NCBI GenBank assembly: GCA_022841475.1
Contig: JALHRJ010000011.1
Location: 39,521 to 103,520, forward strand
DNA length: 64,000 nt
Reading direction: 5' to 3'
Origin: Cyclobacteriaceae bacterium
GTDB lineage: Bacteria > Bacteroidota > Bacteroidia > Cytophagales > Cyclobacteriaceae
In this document: positions 41,802 to 50,053 of the stretch, piece by piece
Layout of the letters: every line of letters begins with the position of its first letter
Numbering within the stretch: the stretch's first letter is position 1
Made by a program: the position numbers and the translations under genes
Notes under the pieces: generated by a model
Databases searched by the model: none
Seen by the model: the letters and a program-made list of their open reading frames with translations, nothing else
Told to the model about the DNA's origin: nothing

Positions 41802-42126
41802 GAACTTTGATCGCTATTTTACAAAAACAGCCTCAGGCGAACGGGTATCTTACAAATGTAAATATTGTGGTGAGGAGCCAGAAAAGATTTCTGAAAGGGT
41901 GATCTATATCGTTGGCCAGCGACCTCATTATTGGATGTTGAGTTTTAAATGCCCATGTGGTTGTCAGGAAACAATTAGTTTAAATATTTTGAAGGGTGCT
42001 AATCCTCGATGGAGATTCATTGTAAGATGGTGGCGAATAACAATCTATCCTTCTGTATGGAGGAACGTGGGTTGTAAAAGTCATTTTCATATTAGAAGAG
42101 GTAGAGTTCAGTGGAGTTACATATGA
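41785..42126 (+). CDS. DUF6527-type zinc-ribbon protein of the ubiquitin-like operon
   Basis: 113 residues from the ATG at 41785. Two Cys pairs look like a zinc site: Cys25/Cys28 (YKCKYCGE) and Cys56/58/60 (FKCPCGCQE), followed by a conserved block WRFIVRWWRITIYPSVWRNVGCKSHFHI (split here only for length: WRFIVRWWRI, TIYPSVW, GCKSHFHIRRG). This matches DUF6527, a family found next to bacterial E1/E2/ubiquitin-like operons. Its role is unknown; a substrate receptor or RING-like partner is a guess. It overlaps the E1 gene by 17 bp. Confidence 0.82.
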   Translation: MRNWFRNFDRYFTKTASGERVSYKCKYCGEEPEKISERVIYIVGQRPHYWMLSFKCPCGCQETISLNILKGANPRWRFIVRWWRITIYPSVWRNVGCKSHFHIRRGRVQWSYI

Positions 42127-42308
42127 TTTTAGCTTGGCATAAGCTATCTTATTTCCATTAGTTAGTTTTTTCTTTACTAAACTGTAGCATCTCCATAGTT
42201 TGCAATCATTTAAAGAATATTTTTAATGGACTTAACTGCCTATGAGAATCTTCTCAGCCACACGCTAACACCTGTGGTACCACAATTTAGAAAGCTTAAA
42301 TTCTGACC
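42127..42308. other. Gap between DUF6527 and hipT
   Basis: No gene or clear hairpin is visible in these 182 bases, where two convergent operons end. TGTGGTACCA at 42272 recurs at 46932, which may be chance. Confidence 0.3.
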
Positions 42309-43259
42309 TTATGAAATCGTCATTTGTAATCTATTAAATCGTTGACTTATTAATTCAGTCAATTTATTCTTGAAGTCGTCATTCAAGAAGCTAATCTTAA
42401 TGAAGTCTATCCATTGCGGAAAAGCATCTTCCATTTTCTTAAAGATATTTTGCTGTTGCCTTTCATCCAGAAAATTGGAAAATACGGTCGTAAAATCACC
42501 ACGATTGATCCTGTTTTTCTTACCATTTAAATTAAGGGCTAGCTCTTCTTTATCATCGGGATTTACTAAAGCAGTTGCCAGCATGTCGTAAGCAGGTGAA
42601 AGTATCGGGCCAATTTTTGGATCATGCAGAAGTGAGAAATTTTTCAAGTGCATGTCAGCATTGCCCGTCAGGAAAGAGAATAGCACCTCTTCAAAAAAAT
42701 TTACAATATCTAACCCAGGGTTAGTTGAATACTTAGCGATAAGTTTTGCTATTTTTTCATAGGAACCTCTATACTTATGTTCGGTAAGTGTTTCGGATAG
42801 CTGACACAGATCTTCCATGTGGATTTTGTTTTTCTTATTGCGATCAATCCTCTTAGTGATATAGGCCAATTGCCCCGACTGCAGCCGAATGAGGCTGTGT
42901 GGTACAACACCGATTTTAGCTATGGAAGCTAAGTGCATAGTAAGATCCTCAACTTCGGAAGTATGCGGATAACGAGTTGAAGTCGGTTTCAAAATGTATT
43001 CACCCCACAGACCAACAATTGTAAAACGCCTTGGCTGTTCTTTATTTTTACTAACGGGCTCTAAATCTAAGGAGAGCTTTGCTTGTACACCGGTAACGGT
43101 CATATGGGTGCTAAGAATCTTCATCGCCAGGTCTTCCATTTCTCCTTCAGAGTAAGGAAGTTTTGGCGGTATTGGCATTCCGAAAAATTTTTTACTACAG
43201 GATGGATGAAAATCAACTTCATCATCGCCCAATAACTGATAACAATATAAACATCTCAT
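42309..43259 (-). CDS. hipT: HipT-type serine kinase toxin
   Basis: 316 residues, HipA C-terminal kinase without the N-terminal subdomain, as in three-gene HipBST systems. N-terminal Cys3, Cys6 and Cys21 (CLYCYQ...HPSC) suggest a zinc knot. The Gly-rich loop reads HMTVTGVQAKLS, so the usual Ser-x-Ser autophosphorylation pair is Thr54-Val-Thr56. Catalytic landmarks are GNADMHLKN (Asp202, Asn207) and SPAYDML (Asp225). The toxin phosphorylates a translation factor or synthetase in known cases. It overlaps hipS by 4 bp (ATGA). Confidence 0.93.
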   Translation of the reverse strand: MRCLYCYQLLGDDEVDFHPSCSKKFFGMPIPPKLPYSEGEMEDLAMKILSTHMTVTGVQAKLSLDLEPVSKNKEQPRRFTIVGLWGEYILKPTSTRYPHTSEVEDLTMHLASIAKIGVVPHSLIRLQSGQLAYITKRIDRNKKNKIHMEDLCQLSETLTEHKYRGSYEKIAKLIAKYSTNPGLDIVNFFEEVLFSFLTGNADMHLKNFSLLHDPKIGPILSPAYDMLATALVNPDDKEELALNLNGKKNRINRGDFTTVFSNFLDERQQQNIFKKMEDAFPQWIDFIKISFLNDDFKNKLTELISQRFNRLQMTIS

Positions 43260-43585
43260 ACCTCTTCAACAGTTACTGGGTGGATACTTACTGACCCGAT
43301 GCAATCTTTGCAGCATGCAAGTAATAGACCCATCCTATCGCGTGGGCTGAGTTTCCAATTTTTTTCAACTATTTCAAGCAACCATCCCTCTGGTATCAAC
43401 CCATCAAAAAAGGGAAACAGTATTGTGCTGTCAAAAGGCTTTTCTCGCAGTGGTAATGTTAGGCTTACTGGTTTTGCTTCTTCCATTTTTAGATACTGAG
43501 AGTCATAGCTAAAGTGATAACCGCTCTCATCTTCTGTAAGCCAGCCAGCAGTGATACTATGATTTTTTATTTCAGCCTTTCTCAT
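43256..43585 (-). CDS. hipS: HipS-type antitoxin (HipA N-terminal subdomain 1)
   Basis: 109 residues equal to the HipA N-terminal subdomain: VSLTLPLREKPFDSTILFPF, FDGLIPEGWLLEIV and RDRMGLLLACCKDCIGSVSI. In HipBST this separate piece, not HipB, can neutralise HipT. It starts 3 bp after hipB and overlaps hipT, so all three are one operon. Confidence 0.92.
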   Translation of the reverse strand: MRKAEIKNHSITAGWLTEDESGYHFSYDSQYLKMEEAKPVSLTLPLREKPFDSTILFPFFDGLIPEGWLLEIVEKNWKLSPRDRMGLLLACCKDCIGSVSIHPVTVEEV

Positions 43586-43588
43586 ACG

Positions 43589-43840
43589 TTAACTTAAAGC
43601 GGTAGCTTCTTCATCCGAAGCCTGATCTTTTTTTGACACCTGGTTTCGATCTGACTCTACCGGTCCGAGTTCAAAACCGAATAGCTTTAAGACTTGATTC
43701 ACCGTGTTTAGCCGGAGCGTTTCTTTGCCCTGTTCCAACTCACGAACGAAGCGTAAACCAACTCCCGCTTTTTTGGCCAAGTCTAGCTGAGTAAGGCCTG
43801 AGGCCATTCTCTTCTGTTTTATAAATTCAGGAAGCGTCAT
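43589..43840 (-). CDS. hipB: HipB-type DNA-binding protein
   Basis: 83 residues with an XRE helix-turn-helix (FIKQKRMASGLTQLDLAKKA, GVGLRFVRELEQGKETLRLN) and a C-terminal tail QASDEEATALS. It should bind the four palindromes directly in front of its gene and repress the operon. Confidence 0.93.
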   Translation of the reverse strand: MTLPEFIKQKRMASGLTQLDLAKKAGVGLRFVRELEQGKETLRLNTVNQVLKLFGFELGPVESDRNQVSKKDQASDEEATALS

Positions 43841-43842
43841 AA

Positions 43843-43983
43843 TATACCCTATCGGGTATAAATATACATAAAATATTATTAAGTATACCCTATCGGGTGC
43901 ATTTTATCATAAATAGTAATGTTTTATACCCTATCAGGTATAATAACATGTATTTAGCGAATAATTATACCCGTTAGGGTGTA
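43843..43983. promoter_or_regulatory. Four HipB operators at exact 41-bp spacing
   Basis: Palindromes of the form TATACCCTATCGGGTATA: 43843-43860 (exact), 43884-43901 (TATACCCTATCGGGTGCA), 43925-43942 (TATACCCTATCAGGTATA) and 43966-43983 (TATACCCGTTAGGGTGTA). Centres are 41 bp apart each time, close to four helical turns, so all four sites face the same side of the DNA. The first begins 2 bp before the hipB start codon. Confidence 0.9.
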
Positions 43984-44111
43984 GATTGATATTCAGAAGG
44001 GGCTAGCTTAAAAGCTCAGTCAATAGGTTGATTTAAAAAAACCGAAAAGGACACCCTTAAAAATTTCCTGTGACTTTATCGCTAACCAGAATTATGACTT
44101 AAAATCAACTA

Positions 44112-45587
44112 GTGGATTTCAAAATAATCATTTTCCTCTTTTGTTTATTGGGTTGTAAACAAGCGAATCATAAGAACGATCCAATTGCTCCGATTGAACA
44201 GTTCAAACCTCTTTCATCGGGTACACTGAACATCGAACTTACGGCAGATACTAATTATTCCATTTTCGTAGAGGCAAGGGCATTAAGAATTATCCCTAAA
44301 CAAGGAAGTGAGACCCAGACATTGGCTCTTAATAAAGAGGGAACATACTACCTGACATTACCAATTGCCAGGTCAGCCAGCGCAACGCTTGAAGTAAATA
44401 ATACATCATACAACATTATGATTTCTCCTGGTGATACTACCTTGGTCAAAATCATCCCTGAAGTCAATACAAATCGTTTGGGATTTGCTGGAAAGCATGC
44501 CGCAATCAACGACTACTATCTGGCCAAAAAACAGAAGCTTGGTTATACGAATATTCTTATCCCACTGAATCACCAACTTACTTCATCGACTACCTATCTT
44601 TCACTAAGTGCAAAGGTGGACGCTGTAACTCAAAAGGAATTTCAATTCCTGGATTCAGTTCGCTCTTTGCTCAGCTTACCTGATTGGTTTTATGATTATG
44701 AAATAGCTGAGATAAAATATGCTGGGATTGGTTTTAAAACAAATATGCCCGCACTTAACAAAATCTCACATGTACTTAAAGATAGTCTCTCTGGTAATTT
44801 TTTCGACTTTGTCGATAAATCCATGATGGATGATAAAAGTGCAATACGTTCCACTAAGTATTACATGTTCTTAGACAGCTACTTTTCGCGGAACTTACCA
44901 TTTGATCATTTCAATTCCCTATCGGGATTTGATCGTATTCAAGCTATCATCAATCATATATTGTCAACATCACGTGACGTAATCTCATCTGACATACAGG
45001 CCATTTATTATAAATATCTTTTCAGCAGTGCAATCCGATATCTTAATGACTCTACAAAAATCGATTCATTGGCCGTGACTTATGGAATTGATGACTACAA
45101 AGATTTAATTAGTCTGAAAAGCACAAGAACAGAACAAACATTTAAAGTGTTGTATCTTGAAAAAGGCGATCTTATTCCAGAATTTCAGGCGACTGATGAA
45201 AGTGATTCTTTGAAATCCATTCGTGATTTTTCCAACAAAATTATTTACTTAAACTTTTGGACAACATGGTGCGGCCCTTGTATTCAAAACATGAAAAATC
45301 TCAATGCATTAATCTCTTCCTCGAATAATAAAGATATCTACTTCATTAATGTTTGCCTGGATAGCGAAAAAGATAAGTGGAGGATAGCACTGAAGAAGCA
45401 TGATATTCAAGGAACAAATTTATATTCCACGGAAACCGGAAGTAATCAGCTAAAAGCAATCTTTAACATCAATGGTATTCCTCACTATACCCTGATAGGA
45501 AAGAACAATATTCTATTTGAGAACAAGACTGACAAAGCACCGTATGTTAGCGAGAAAATAAACAGACTTATTGCCAGTCCTTTGTGA
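44112..45587 (+). CDS. TlpA-like thioredoxin lipoprotein
   Basis: 491 residues, GTG start. A lipoprotein signal (MDFKIIIFLFCLLGCKQANH, lipobox LLGC) is followed by a beta-rich N-terminal domain and a helical middle of unknown type. The C-terminal thioredoxin domain (about 355-491) has an intact active site, YLNFWTTWCGPCIQNMKN, and the cis-Pro loop INGIPHYTLIG. Bacteroidota have many of these AhpC/TlpA-type lipoproteins, acting as periplasmic thiol reductases. It is the only envelope gene in this part of the island. Confidence 0.88.
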   Translation: MDFKIIIFLFCLLGCKQANHKNDPIAPIEQFKPLSSGTLNIELTADTNYSIFVEARALRIIPKQGSETQTLALNKEGTYYLTLPIARSASATLEVNNTSYNIMISPGDTTLVKIIPEVNTNRLGFAGKHAAINDYYLAKKQKLGYTNILIPLNHQLTSSTTYLSLSAKVDAVTQKEFQFLDSVRSLLSLPDWFYDYEIAEIKYAGIGFKTNMPALNKISHVLKDSLSGNFFDFVDKSMMDDKSAIRSTKYYMFLDSYFSRNLPFDHFNSLSGFDRIQAIINHILSTSRDVISSDIQAIYYKYLFSSAIRYLNDSTKIDSLAVTYGIDDYKDLISLKSTRTEQTFKVLYLEKGDLIPEFQATDESDSLKSIRDFSNKIIYLNFWTTWCGPCIQNMKNLNALISSSNNKDIYFINVCLDSEKDKWRIALKKHDIQGTNLYSTETGSNQLKAIFNINGIPHYTLIGKNNILFENKTDKAPYVSEKINRLIASPL

Positions 45588-45611
45588 AAGACTTGTTATT
45601 CTATCAGCAAA

Positions 45612-45959
45612 ATGAAAGATATCTCTATCAACTTGAATAGGCCAAATGTAGATCCTCGGTGGTTTTGGGATTTCGATTTTGAAAAGATTGATTGGCATAA
45701 GGGCTACAAAACAATTATTGCCCGGATCATCGAACGGGGTGATAAGGCTGACTGGTTGGAGATCACTCGCTTTTACGGTGAAGAAAAAATCGTTAATGCG
45801 CTAAAAAACGAAATAGTATTCCTTCCGGATTATTCTATAGACGATGTTTGCAAATACTATAAACTTAAGGCTGAAGATTTATTATGCTTTTCGCGGAAAC
45901 AATCGAAAACAAGGACGCTGGATCTGATGTATCATAAAGTTTATGATAAGCCATATTAA
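45612..45959 (+). CDS. DUF6922-type protein (antitoxin-like), copy 1
   Basis: 115 residues. It shares the pattern W/F-F-W-[DE]-F-x-[FY]-E-x-I-D-W, then VIERVIERG and FYG-E/D-x-V-x-x-x-LKNE with the copy at 46044 (PRWFWDFDFEKIDWHKGYKT here). Family members often stand next to AbiEii-type nucleotidyltransferases as candidate antitoxins, but no such gene is here, so this one is an orphan. It starts 25 bp after the TlpA-like gene. Confidence 0.7.
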   Translation: MKDISINLNRPNVDPRWFWDFDFEKIDWHKGYKTIIARIIERGDKADWLEITRFYGEEKIVNALKNEIVFLPDYSIDDVCKYYKLKAEDLLCFSRKQSKTRTLDLMYHKVYDKPY

Positions 45960-46043
45960 TTTAACCGCAACATAGAAGACAATGAAATCCGTGAGAGGAA
46001 ATTCATGTTCGCTATTCCGTAAAAAAACGAAATTATCATCTCA

Positions 46044-46343
46044 TCAAATGCATTGTCTAGGGAGCGACCGTCTCCTAGTGTAGCACTTCAATTGAGTCTT
46101 GGATAGATTAAAGTATTTACAGACATCGTCAATGATTTCAACGGGCAAATAGTTAGTCTCATTCTTTAATGTATTGACAACCTTATCCTTTCCATAGAAT
46201 CTTATTAACTGATTCCATTCTGATTCTGTTCCTCTTTCGATAACTCGCTCAATGACTGATGCATACTCTTTAAGCCAATCAATATCTTCATATTTAAATT
46301 CCCAAAATAATCGCTTAGGCAGATTTGGCCTGACATTTTCCAT
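46044..46343 (-). CDS. DUF6922-type protein (antitoxin-like), copy 2
   Basis: 99 residues, paralogue of the gene at 45612 on the opposite strand (KRLFWEFKYEDIDWLKEYAS, ERVIERGTESEW, RFYGKDKVVNTLKNE). Both are convergent with an 85-bp gap. It may pair with the unrecognised 97-residue gene 10 bp upstream (46353-46646). Confidence 0.7.
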   Translation of the reverse strand: MENVRPNLPKRLFWEFKYEDIDWLKEYASVIERVIERGTESEWNQLIRFYGKDKVVNTLKNETNYLPVEIIDDVCKYFNLSKTQLKCYTRRRSLPRQCI

Positions 46344-46352
46344 TCTATTAAG

Positions 46353-46646
46353 TTAAAGAAGATTTTTTATAAGCATATATTCTCCTTGGGCAACATCAAA
46401 ATTTACCAGGTCTTCCGACCCATCAGGATTGGCACGTATGAATTGTGTTAAGGCTTTACTGCGATCATCTTTGTAAAACATGGGGATACCTTTGCGAAAT
46501 GCATCAGCATACAAATTATCTATAATTTTTTGCGCCTCCTCTTCTGTATCAGTTACTGTCCGTCCGCTTGAAAGTACTGCTTCGCTCTTTAAAGCTGCTA
46601 GTCCTGAAAGAATTCCTGATTTATTTTTTAAGGCTTTGACCTTCAT
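46353..46646 (-). CDS. Unrecognised small protein upstream of DUF6922 copy 2
   Basis: 97 residues: a helical N-terminus (KVKALKNKSGILSGLAALKS) and a mixed C-terminal part (AFRKGIPMFYKDDRSKALTQ, then FIRANPDGSEDLVNF). No motif I can name. The 9-bp gap to the DUF6922 gene suggests a two-gene unit, possibly toxin-antitoxin, but there is no toxin fold visible. Confidence 0.5.
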   Translation of the reverse strand: MKVKALKNKSGILSGLAALKSEAVLSSGRTVTDTEEEAQKIIDNLYADAFRKGIPMFYKDDRSKALTQFIRANPDGSEDLVNFDVAQGEYMLIKNLL

Positions 46647-47022
46647 TGAATGTAACCATCTGAATTTACAAAATTAAGTATTTTGAATAAGATACTTACT
46701 TTACATTTTCAAGCTGAACTAATGTCTCCGATCTGGATTCAAGCTTACTTCTTAACAAGATCATATCATCATTTACCTTCCAAAATAAACAAGTTTCTAA
46801 GTGAATGATAAGTCATCGTATAAGACACTAACTTTAAAACGACATGTTCACTTTGCAAACATGAATGAATTCAGTATCTTTATAATAACAAGGGATCATT
46901 AGATTACTTGATTTTGAACTGAGTACTCCATTGTGGTACCAGCATTTGGAAAAGCATAAAAATGTTTGAGAATGAGGATGTTATATTAATATACAAACAC
47001 CCTCCTCCTCTGCAACCCAAAA

Positions 47023-47042
47023 AATCCCGCAAAAGCGGGATT
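47023..47042. terminator. Bidirectional terminator in the gap 46647-47201
   Basis: AATCCCGC and GCGGGATT with a 4-base AAAA loop, A-run before and T-run after, so it works on both strands. Otherwise the 555-bp gap holds no gene I can support. The 3' flank of the plus strand reads CACCCTCCTCCTCTGCAACC just before the hairpin, which resembles the 3' end of a tRNA, but no cloverleaf can be folded upstream. This is close to the right edge of the defence island. Confidence 0.75.
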
Positions 47043-47201
47043 TTTTTGTTGTAAGCAACTTAAGCGAACTATGTTTCAGTTGCGATGAGATTCTTTACTT
47101 AAGTCACCAGAAAGTAGTACTGCTTTATCATTTTTCTTTCGCCTTTATCTTCGCTTAAGTAAGCGATAGCAACGGCAGCTCCTTGAGACGGTTACAAACC
47201 G

Positions 47202-47621
47202 TTACTCCTTTATCACTTTAGGTTTTGATAAGTTTTTTTGCTCGGACTCTTTTGCGGTTTTATTAAGAATCTCATAGGCTGACGAATAACGAAATGCTTT
47301 CTTACCAATAATTGTGATGGGAGTATTGATCAAAATCGGTTCTTTTGATAATATGGTCAGGAGATCAGCATCACTTGCGTTTGGACTTGATTGGGCATCA
47401 GGAAAGCGATCTTTATAAGTGGGATCCAAGAGCATTATAATGTCTGAATCCATTTTATTAGCTATTTCAGCCAGTTGAGTTTCTGTAATTTTATCTTTTT
47501 TCAAATCGAGCACTTTTACAACATACTCTGTAATTGATTCAACAAAGGCCCGTGCCTTTTTATCCTCTGCTTTATCCGAATGATATAGCAGGGTAAGTTC
47601 GTTAGATTGATTTTCTATCAT
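47202..47621 (-). CDS. ArsC/Spx-like thioredoxin-fold protein without the catalytic Cys
   Basis: 139 residues. It has the length and pattern of Bacteroidota ArsC/Spx-type proteins (LTLLYHSDKAEDKKARAFVE, then LAEIANKMDSDIIMLLDPTY and LTILSKEPILINTPITIIGK). No Cys is present, so it cannot be an arsenate reductase. A regulatory or binding role is likely. It follows a periplasmic helical protein on the same strand. Confidence 0.65.
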   Translation of the reverse strand: MIENQSNELTLLYHSDKAEDKKARAFVESITEYVVKVLDLKKDKITETQLAEIANKMDSDIIMLLDPTYKDRFPDAQSSPNASDADLLTILSKEPILINTPITIIGKKAFRYSSAYEILNKTAKESEQKNLSKPKVIKE

Positions 47622-47644
47622 GTCGGTTAATTGTAGTCTGTGAA

Positions 47645-48022
47645 TTATAATAACTGACTCAGTCGCCCGTGCTCGCGTCTAATCATCTTCATATTGGTTC
47701 GAATCCGGCTAATAGCATCCTGCGTCCACCCATTTTGGGCCGTTGTCCTGGTCTCGACTAAATCCAACTCTACCAGATCATAATAGCGTACTAACTCTTT
47801 ACGGGCAGTTTGTAGTTTTTTCTTTTGGGGGGAGCGAACTGCTTTAATACGAGCGTCATATTTCTGTAGTGATAAATTAATCGAATCACGTAGATCAATC
47901 AATTCTTCCGAGACAGTGTTTCGCACCATCTCCACCTTTACCGAATCCAGCGATTGAGCCAGGGTAACGTTGTAAAAACTCACAAGACTGATGATGATCA
48001 GAAATAATTTAATGCGTTGCAT
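47645..48022 (-). CDS. Exported helical protein of unknown function
   Basis: 125 residues with a signal peptide (KLFLIIISLVSFYNVTLAQS, cleavage near 23) and then only charged helices (VEMVRNTVSEELIDLRDSIN, KKKLQTARKELVRYYDLVEL). No family is recognised. It lies 23 bp before the ArsC-like gene, so the two may be co-transcribed. Confidence 0.65.
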   Translation of the reverse strand: MQRIKLFLIIISLVSFYNVTLAQSLDSVKVEMVRNTVSEELIDLRDSINLSLQKYDARIKAVRSPQKKKLQTARKELVRYYDLVELDLVETRTTAQNGWTQDAISRIRTNMKMIRREHGRLSQLL

Positions 48023-48174
48023 AGTAGTTGTCGCTTAATACAATCATTTCAGCAACTTTGTGTCCATTAGTAGGAAGCGTAGGAATCCGGATTTTAATGC
48101 TGATTTAACTATTCGAGTGGTGGAGAAATGTGATGATATGTAGAATTTACTTCACACTGAATTCTTTGCACGAC

Positions 48175-48606
48175 TTAATCTCTTTTCTTCTTTCGCTTAC
48201 GCCCAAACTCCTCATCGATCATTCCGGCTTCGTATAGGAGGGCCCGCACCAGTCGCTCGTCTATTTTATCCTGCAACTTAATGTACATACAATACACCTG
48301 CTTTCTACCCTCTGCCAGAAGCAAGGGATTTTTAGCCATCTTATTGCCTTGATTAAAACCTAATACAACAAAATTATCGCGTACGTCATTTCTTTTCTTC
48401 GGTCCCATTCGAATGGAAGGGGGCCAAATAAAACAAATCAATCTGTTGTGTCGGTAAAAAGGCACGCTCAAGCCATAATAGCTCCGCTCCTCAGCCTTTG
48501 GCAAACATTCTAAAATGATAGCTCGCAATTGTTTAACAAGTATCTGTTCGGATTTTGGAAGTCCCGAAATAACTTCATCAATTGAGTTTATTGTTGAACT
48601 GGCCAT
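48175..48606 (-). CDS. DUF1801 (YdhG-like) protein
   Basis: 143 residues with the YdhG/DUF1801 pattern: IDEVISGLPKSEQILVKQLR, LPKAEERSYYGLSVPFYRHN and LICFIWPPSI. Function is unknown; the fold is a small alpha/beta domain. A Lys/Arg-rich end (RKRKKKRD) is notable. It lies 48 bp from the BrkB gene on the same strand. Confidence 0.82.
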   Translation of the reverse strand: MASSTINSIDEVISGLPKSEQILVKQLRAIILECLPKAEERSYYGLSVPFYRHNRLICFIWPPSIRMGPKKRNDVRDNFVVLGFNQGNKMAKNPLLLAEGRKQVYCMYIKLQDKIDERLVRALLYEAGMIDEEFGRKRKKKRD

Positions 48607-48653
48607 AAAGACCTGAAAATAATTATTGCTTGTGACACCCTTGTGTCAGCAGA

Positions 48654-49649
48654 CTAGCGCATTGCTTTCAGCTTCCTGTTCTTTATTAGATTTTCGCGAA
48701 CAGTTTCCAACTTATGTCCATAGTGGAGACTGGCATTGATTTCATATCCAAACAAGAGCACTAGCGTAATTAACTGAATCCAAATCATAAGCGCAATCAG
48801 CGCTCCAATGGAACCATACACCTTATTATAACTTCCAAAGTTGGTGATGTAATAGGAAAAACCATAGGAAATAGCCAGGATGCCCAGCGTGGAAATCATG
48901 GAGCCTATGGAAAAAAAACTCCAATTGTAATGCACAGCAGGGCCAAAATAGTAGATGAAAGAAATGGCTACAAAAAAGACAATGAAGATCACTACAAAGC
49001 GTAACAAAAATATTAGATAAATAGTAAATTCATCCATGTCTAGTGAACTGAACTGGGAGATATTTTCCATCACATAATCAAGCATTAACTGCCCAACAAT
49101 AAGCAGGACAACCGCCACCAACAACACCAACGCCAGCATAAGGGTAAGGCCGGTAGCAGTAAGTCGCATCTTAAACGGATTGCGTCTTTCTACCGTACGA
49201 TAGCAGGCATTGAATGCCCGCATGAGAGCCATCATGCCATTGGTTGCCAGGTACAAGGCAAAGAAAAAACCAAGCGTAAGCAAGCCACCACGCTGATTAT
49301 TTACAATATCTAACACCGTAGATGAAATAACTTCATTCATGGAAGGCGGCAAATAGTCGCCTAGAAATTGAACGATCGTTTCATTCGTTAACGTGGGGTA
49401 AAAACTGGTGATGTACGGGATAAGGGTAAACAAAAAAATAACAGCCGGAAAAATGGCCACAATGAAATTGAACGCAACCCCATTCGAGCGATCCAGAATT
49501 TCATCTTCGTCAATGTTATGCAGGAATATCTTCAGGAATTTGTAAAGTGAAAGATTTCCAAATCGTTTGAACTGGATTTTTTTTAACCATTTCCGGCTTG
49601 TCCGCGCGGTCGAATATTCAAGAATACGTTTACGGGTTACGTACTTCAT
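48654..49649 (-). CDS. YihY/BrkB-family membrane protein
   Basis: 331 residues with about six membrane helices and the family block AFNFIVAIFPAVIFLFTLIP, then ATNGMMALMRAFNACYRTVE and FYYFGPAVHYNWSF-type region. Members are inner-membrane proteins of unsettled function. Its start overlaps the stop of the YbgC thioesterase by 4 bp (ATGA), so both are co-translated. Confidence 0.92.
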   Translation of the reverse strand: MKYVTRKRILEYSTARTSRKWLKKIQFKRFGNLSLYKFLKIFLHNIDEDEILDRSNGVAFNFIVAIFPAVIFLFTLIPYITSFYPTLTNETIVQFLGDYLPPSMNEVISSTVLDIVNNQRGGLLTLGFFFALYLATNGMMALMRAFNACYRTVERRNPFKMRLTATGLTLMLALVLLVAVVLLIVGQLMLDYVMENISQFSSLDMDEFTIYLIFLLRFVVIFIVFFVAISFIYYFGPAVHYNWSFFSIGSMISTLGILAISYGFSYYITNFGSYNKVYGSIGALIALMIWIQLITLVLLFGYEINASLHYGHKLETVRENLIKNRKLKAMR

Positions 49650-50053
49650 TCAAAATATGGTTTCAAAACTTTTTGAAATACTTCAGGCGGACGACAAGGT
49701 CGGCCGGAGTTTTTATCAACAAAGGCCAGCATAGTTTCTCCCTGATGAATTAATATACCTTCCCCATTGAAAATGTCATACTCAAACCGGATGCGTACAC
49801 CGGGTTTTTCGCGAATGGTCGTTACAATCTTAAGATGGTCATCATACAAGGCTGCCGACAAAAACTTTGATTTGTTTTCCAGCACGGGCATCATCACACC
49901 CATTTCCTCCAATTCCCTATAGGTTAGACCTAATCGTCTGAGACTTTCTACCCTGCCAACTTCGTAATACATGGCATAGTTACCATAATACACGTACCCC
50001 ATCTGATCAGTCTCACCATAGCGAACGCGGATATGTGTTTCTGATGTGTACAT
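49646..50053 (-). CDS. YbgC-type acyl-CoA thioesterase
   Basis: 135 residues of hot-dog fold: VRYGETDQMGYVYYGNYAMY with the catalytic-site Asp, then VGRVESLRRLGLTYRELEEM and RIRFEYDIFNGEGILIHQGE. It is part of the 4HBT YbgC branch, which cleaves short-chain acyl-CoA. It lies between mltG and the BrkB gene, in one operon. Confidence 0.9.
   Translation of the reverse strand: MYTSETHIRVRYGETDQMGYVYYGNYAMYYEVGRVESLRRLGLTYRELEEMGVMMPVLENKSKFLSAALYDDHLKIVTTIREKPGVRIRFEYDIFNGEGILIHQGETMLAFVDKNSGRPCRPPEVFQKVLKPYFE

Noticed and set aside
43843..43983. Regularly spaced palindromes could be read as a CRISPR-like array
   Set aside because: Repeats are 18 bp palindromes with 23 bp spacers, AT-rich, only four copies and directly in front of hipB; they are operators.
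46680..46830. Minus-strand frame reading FWKVNDDMILLRSKLESRSE
   Set aside because: Only about 35 residues, no suitable start codon for the full stretch and no family match.
42272..46955. TGTGGTACCA-type 20-bp near-repeat (17 of 20 matches) at 42272 and 46932, possible attachment sites around hipBST and DUF6922
   Set aside because: A match of this quality is expected many times by chance in 64 kb, and no recombinase lies between.
46990..47022. CACCCTCCTCCTCTGCA just before a terminator, resembling a tRNA 3' end
   Set aside because: No cloverleaf can be built upstream; a tRNA remnant at an island edge stays possible but unsupported.
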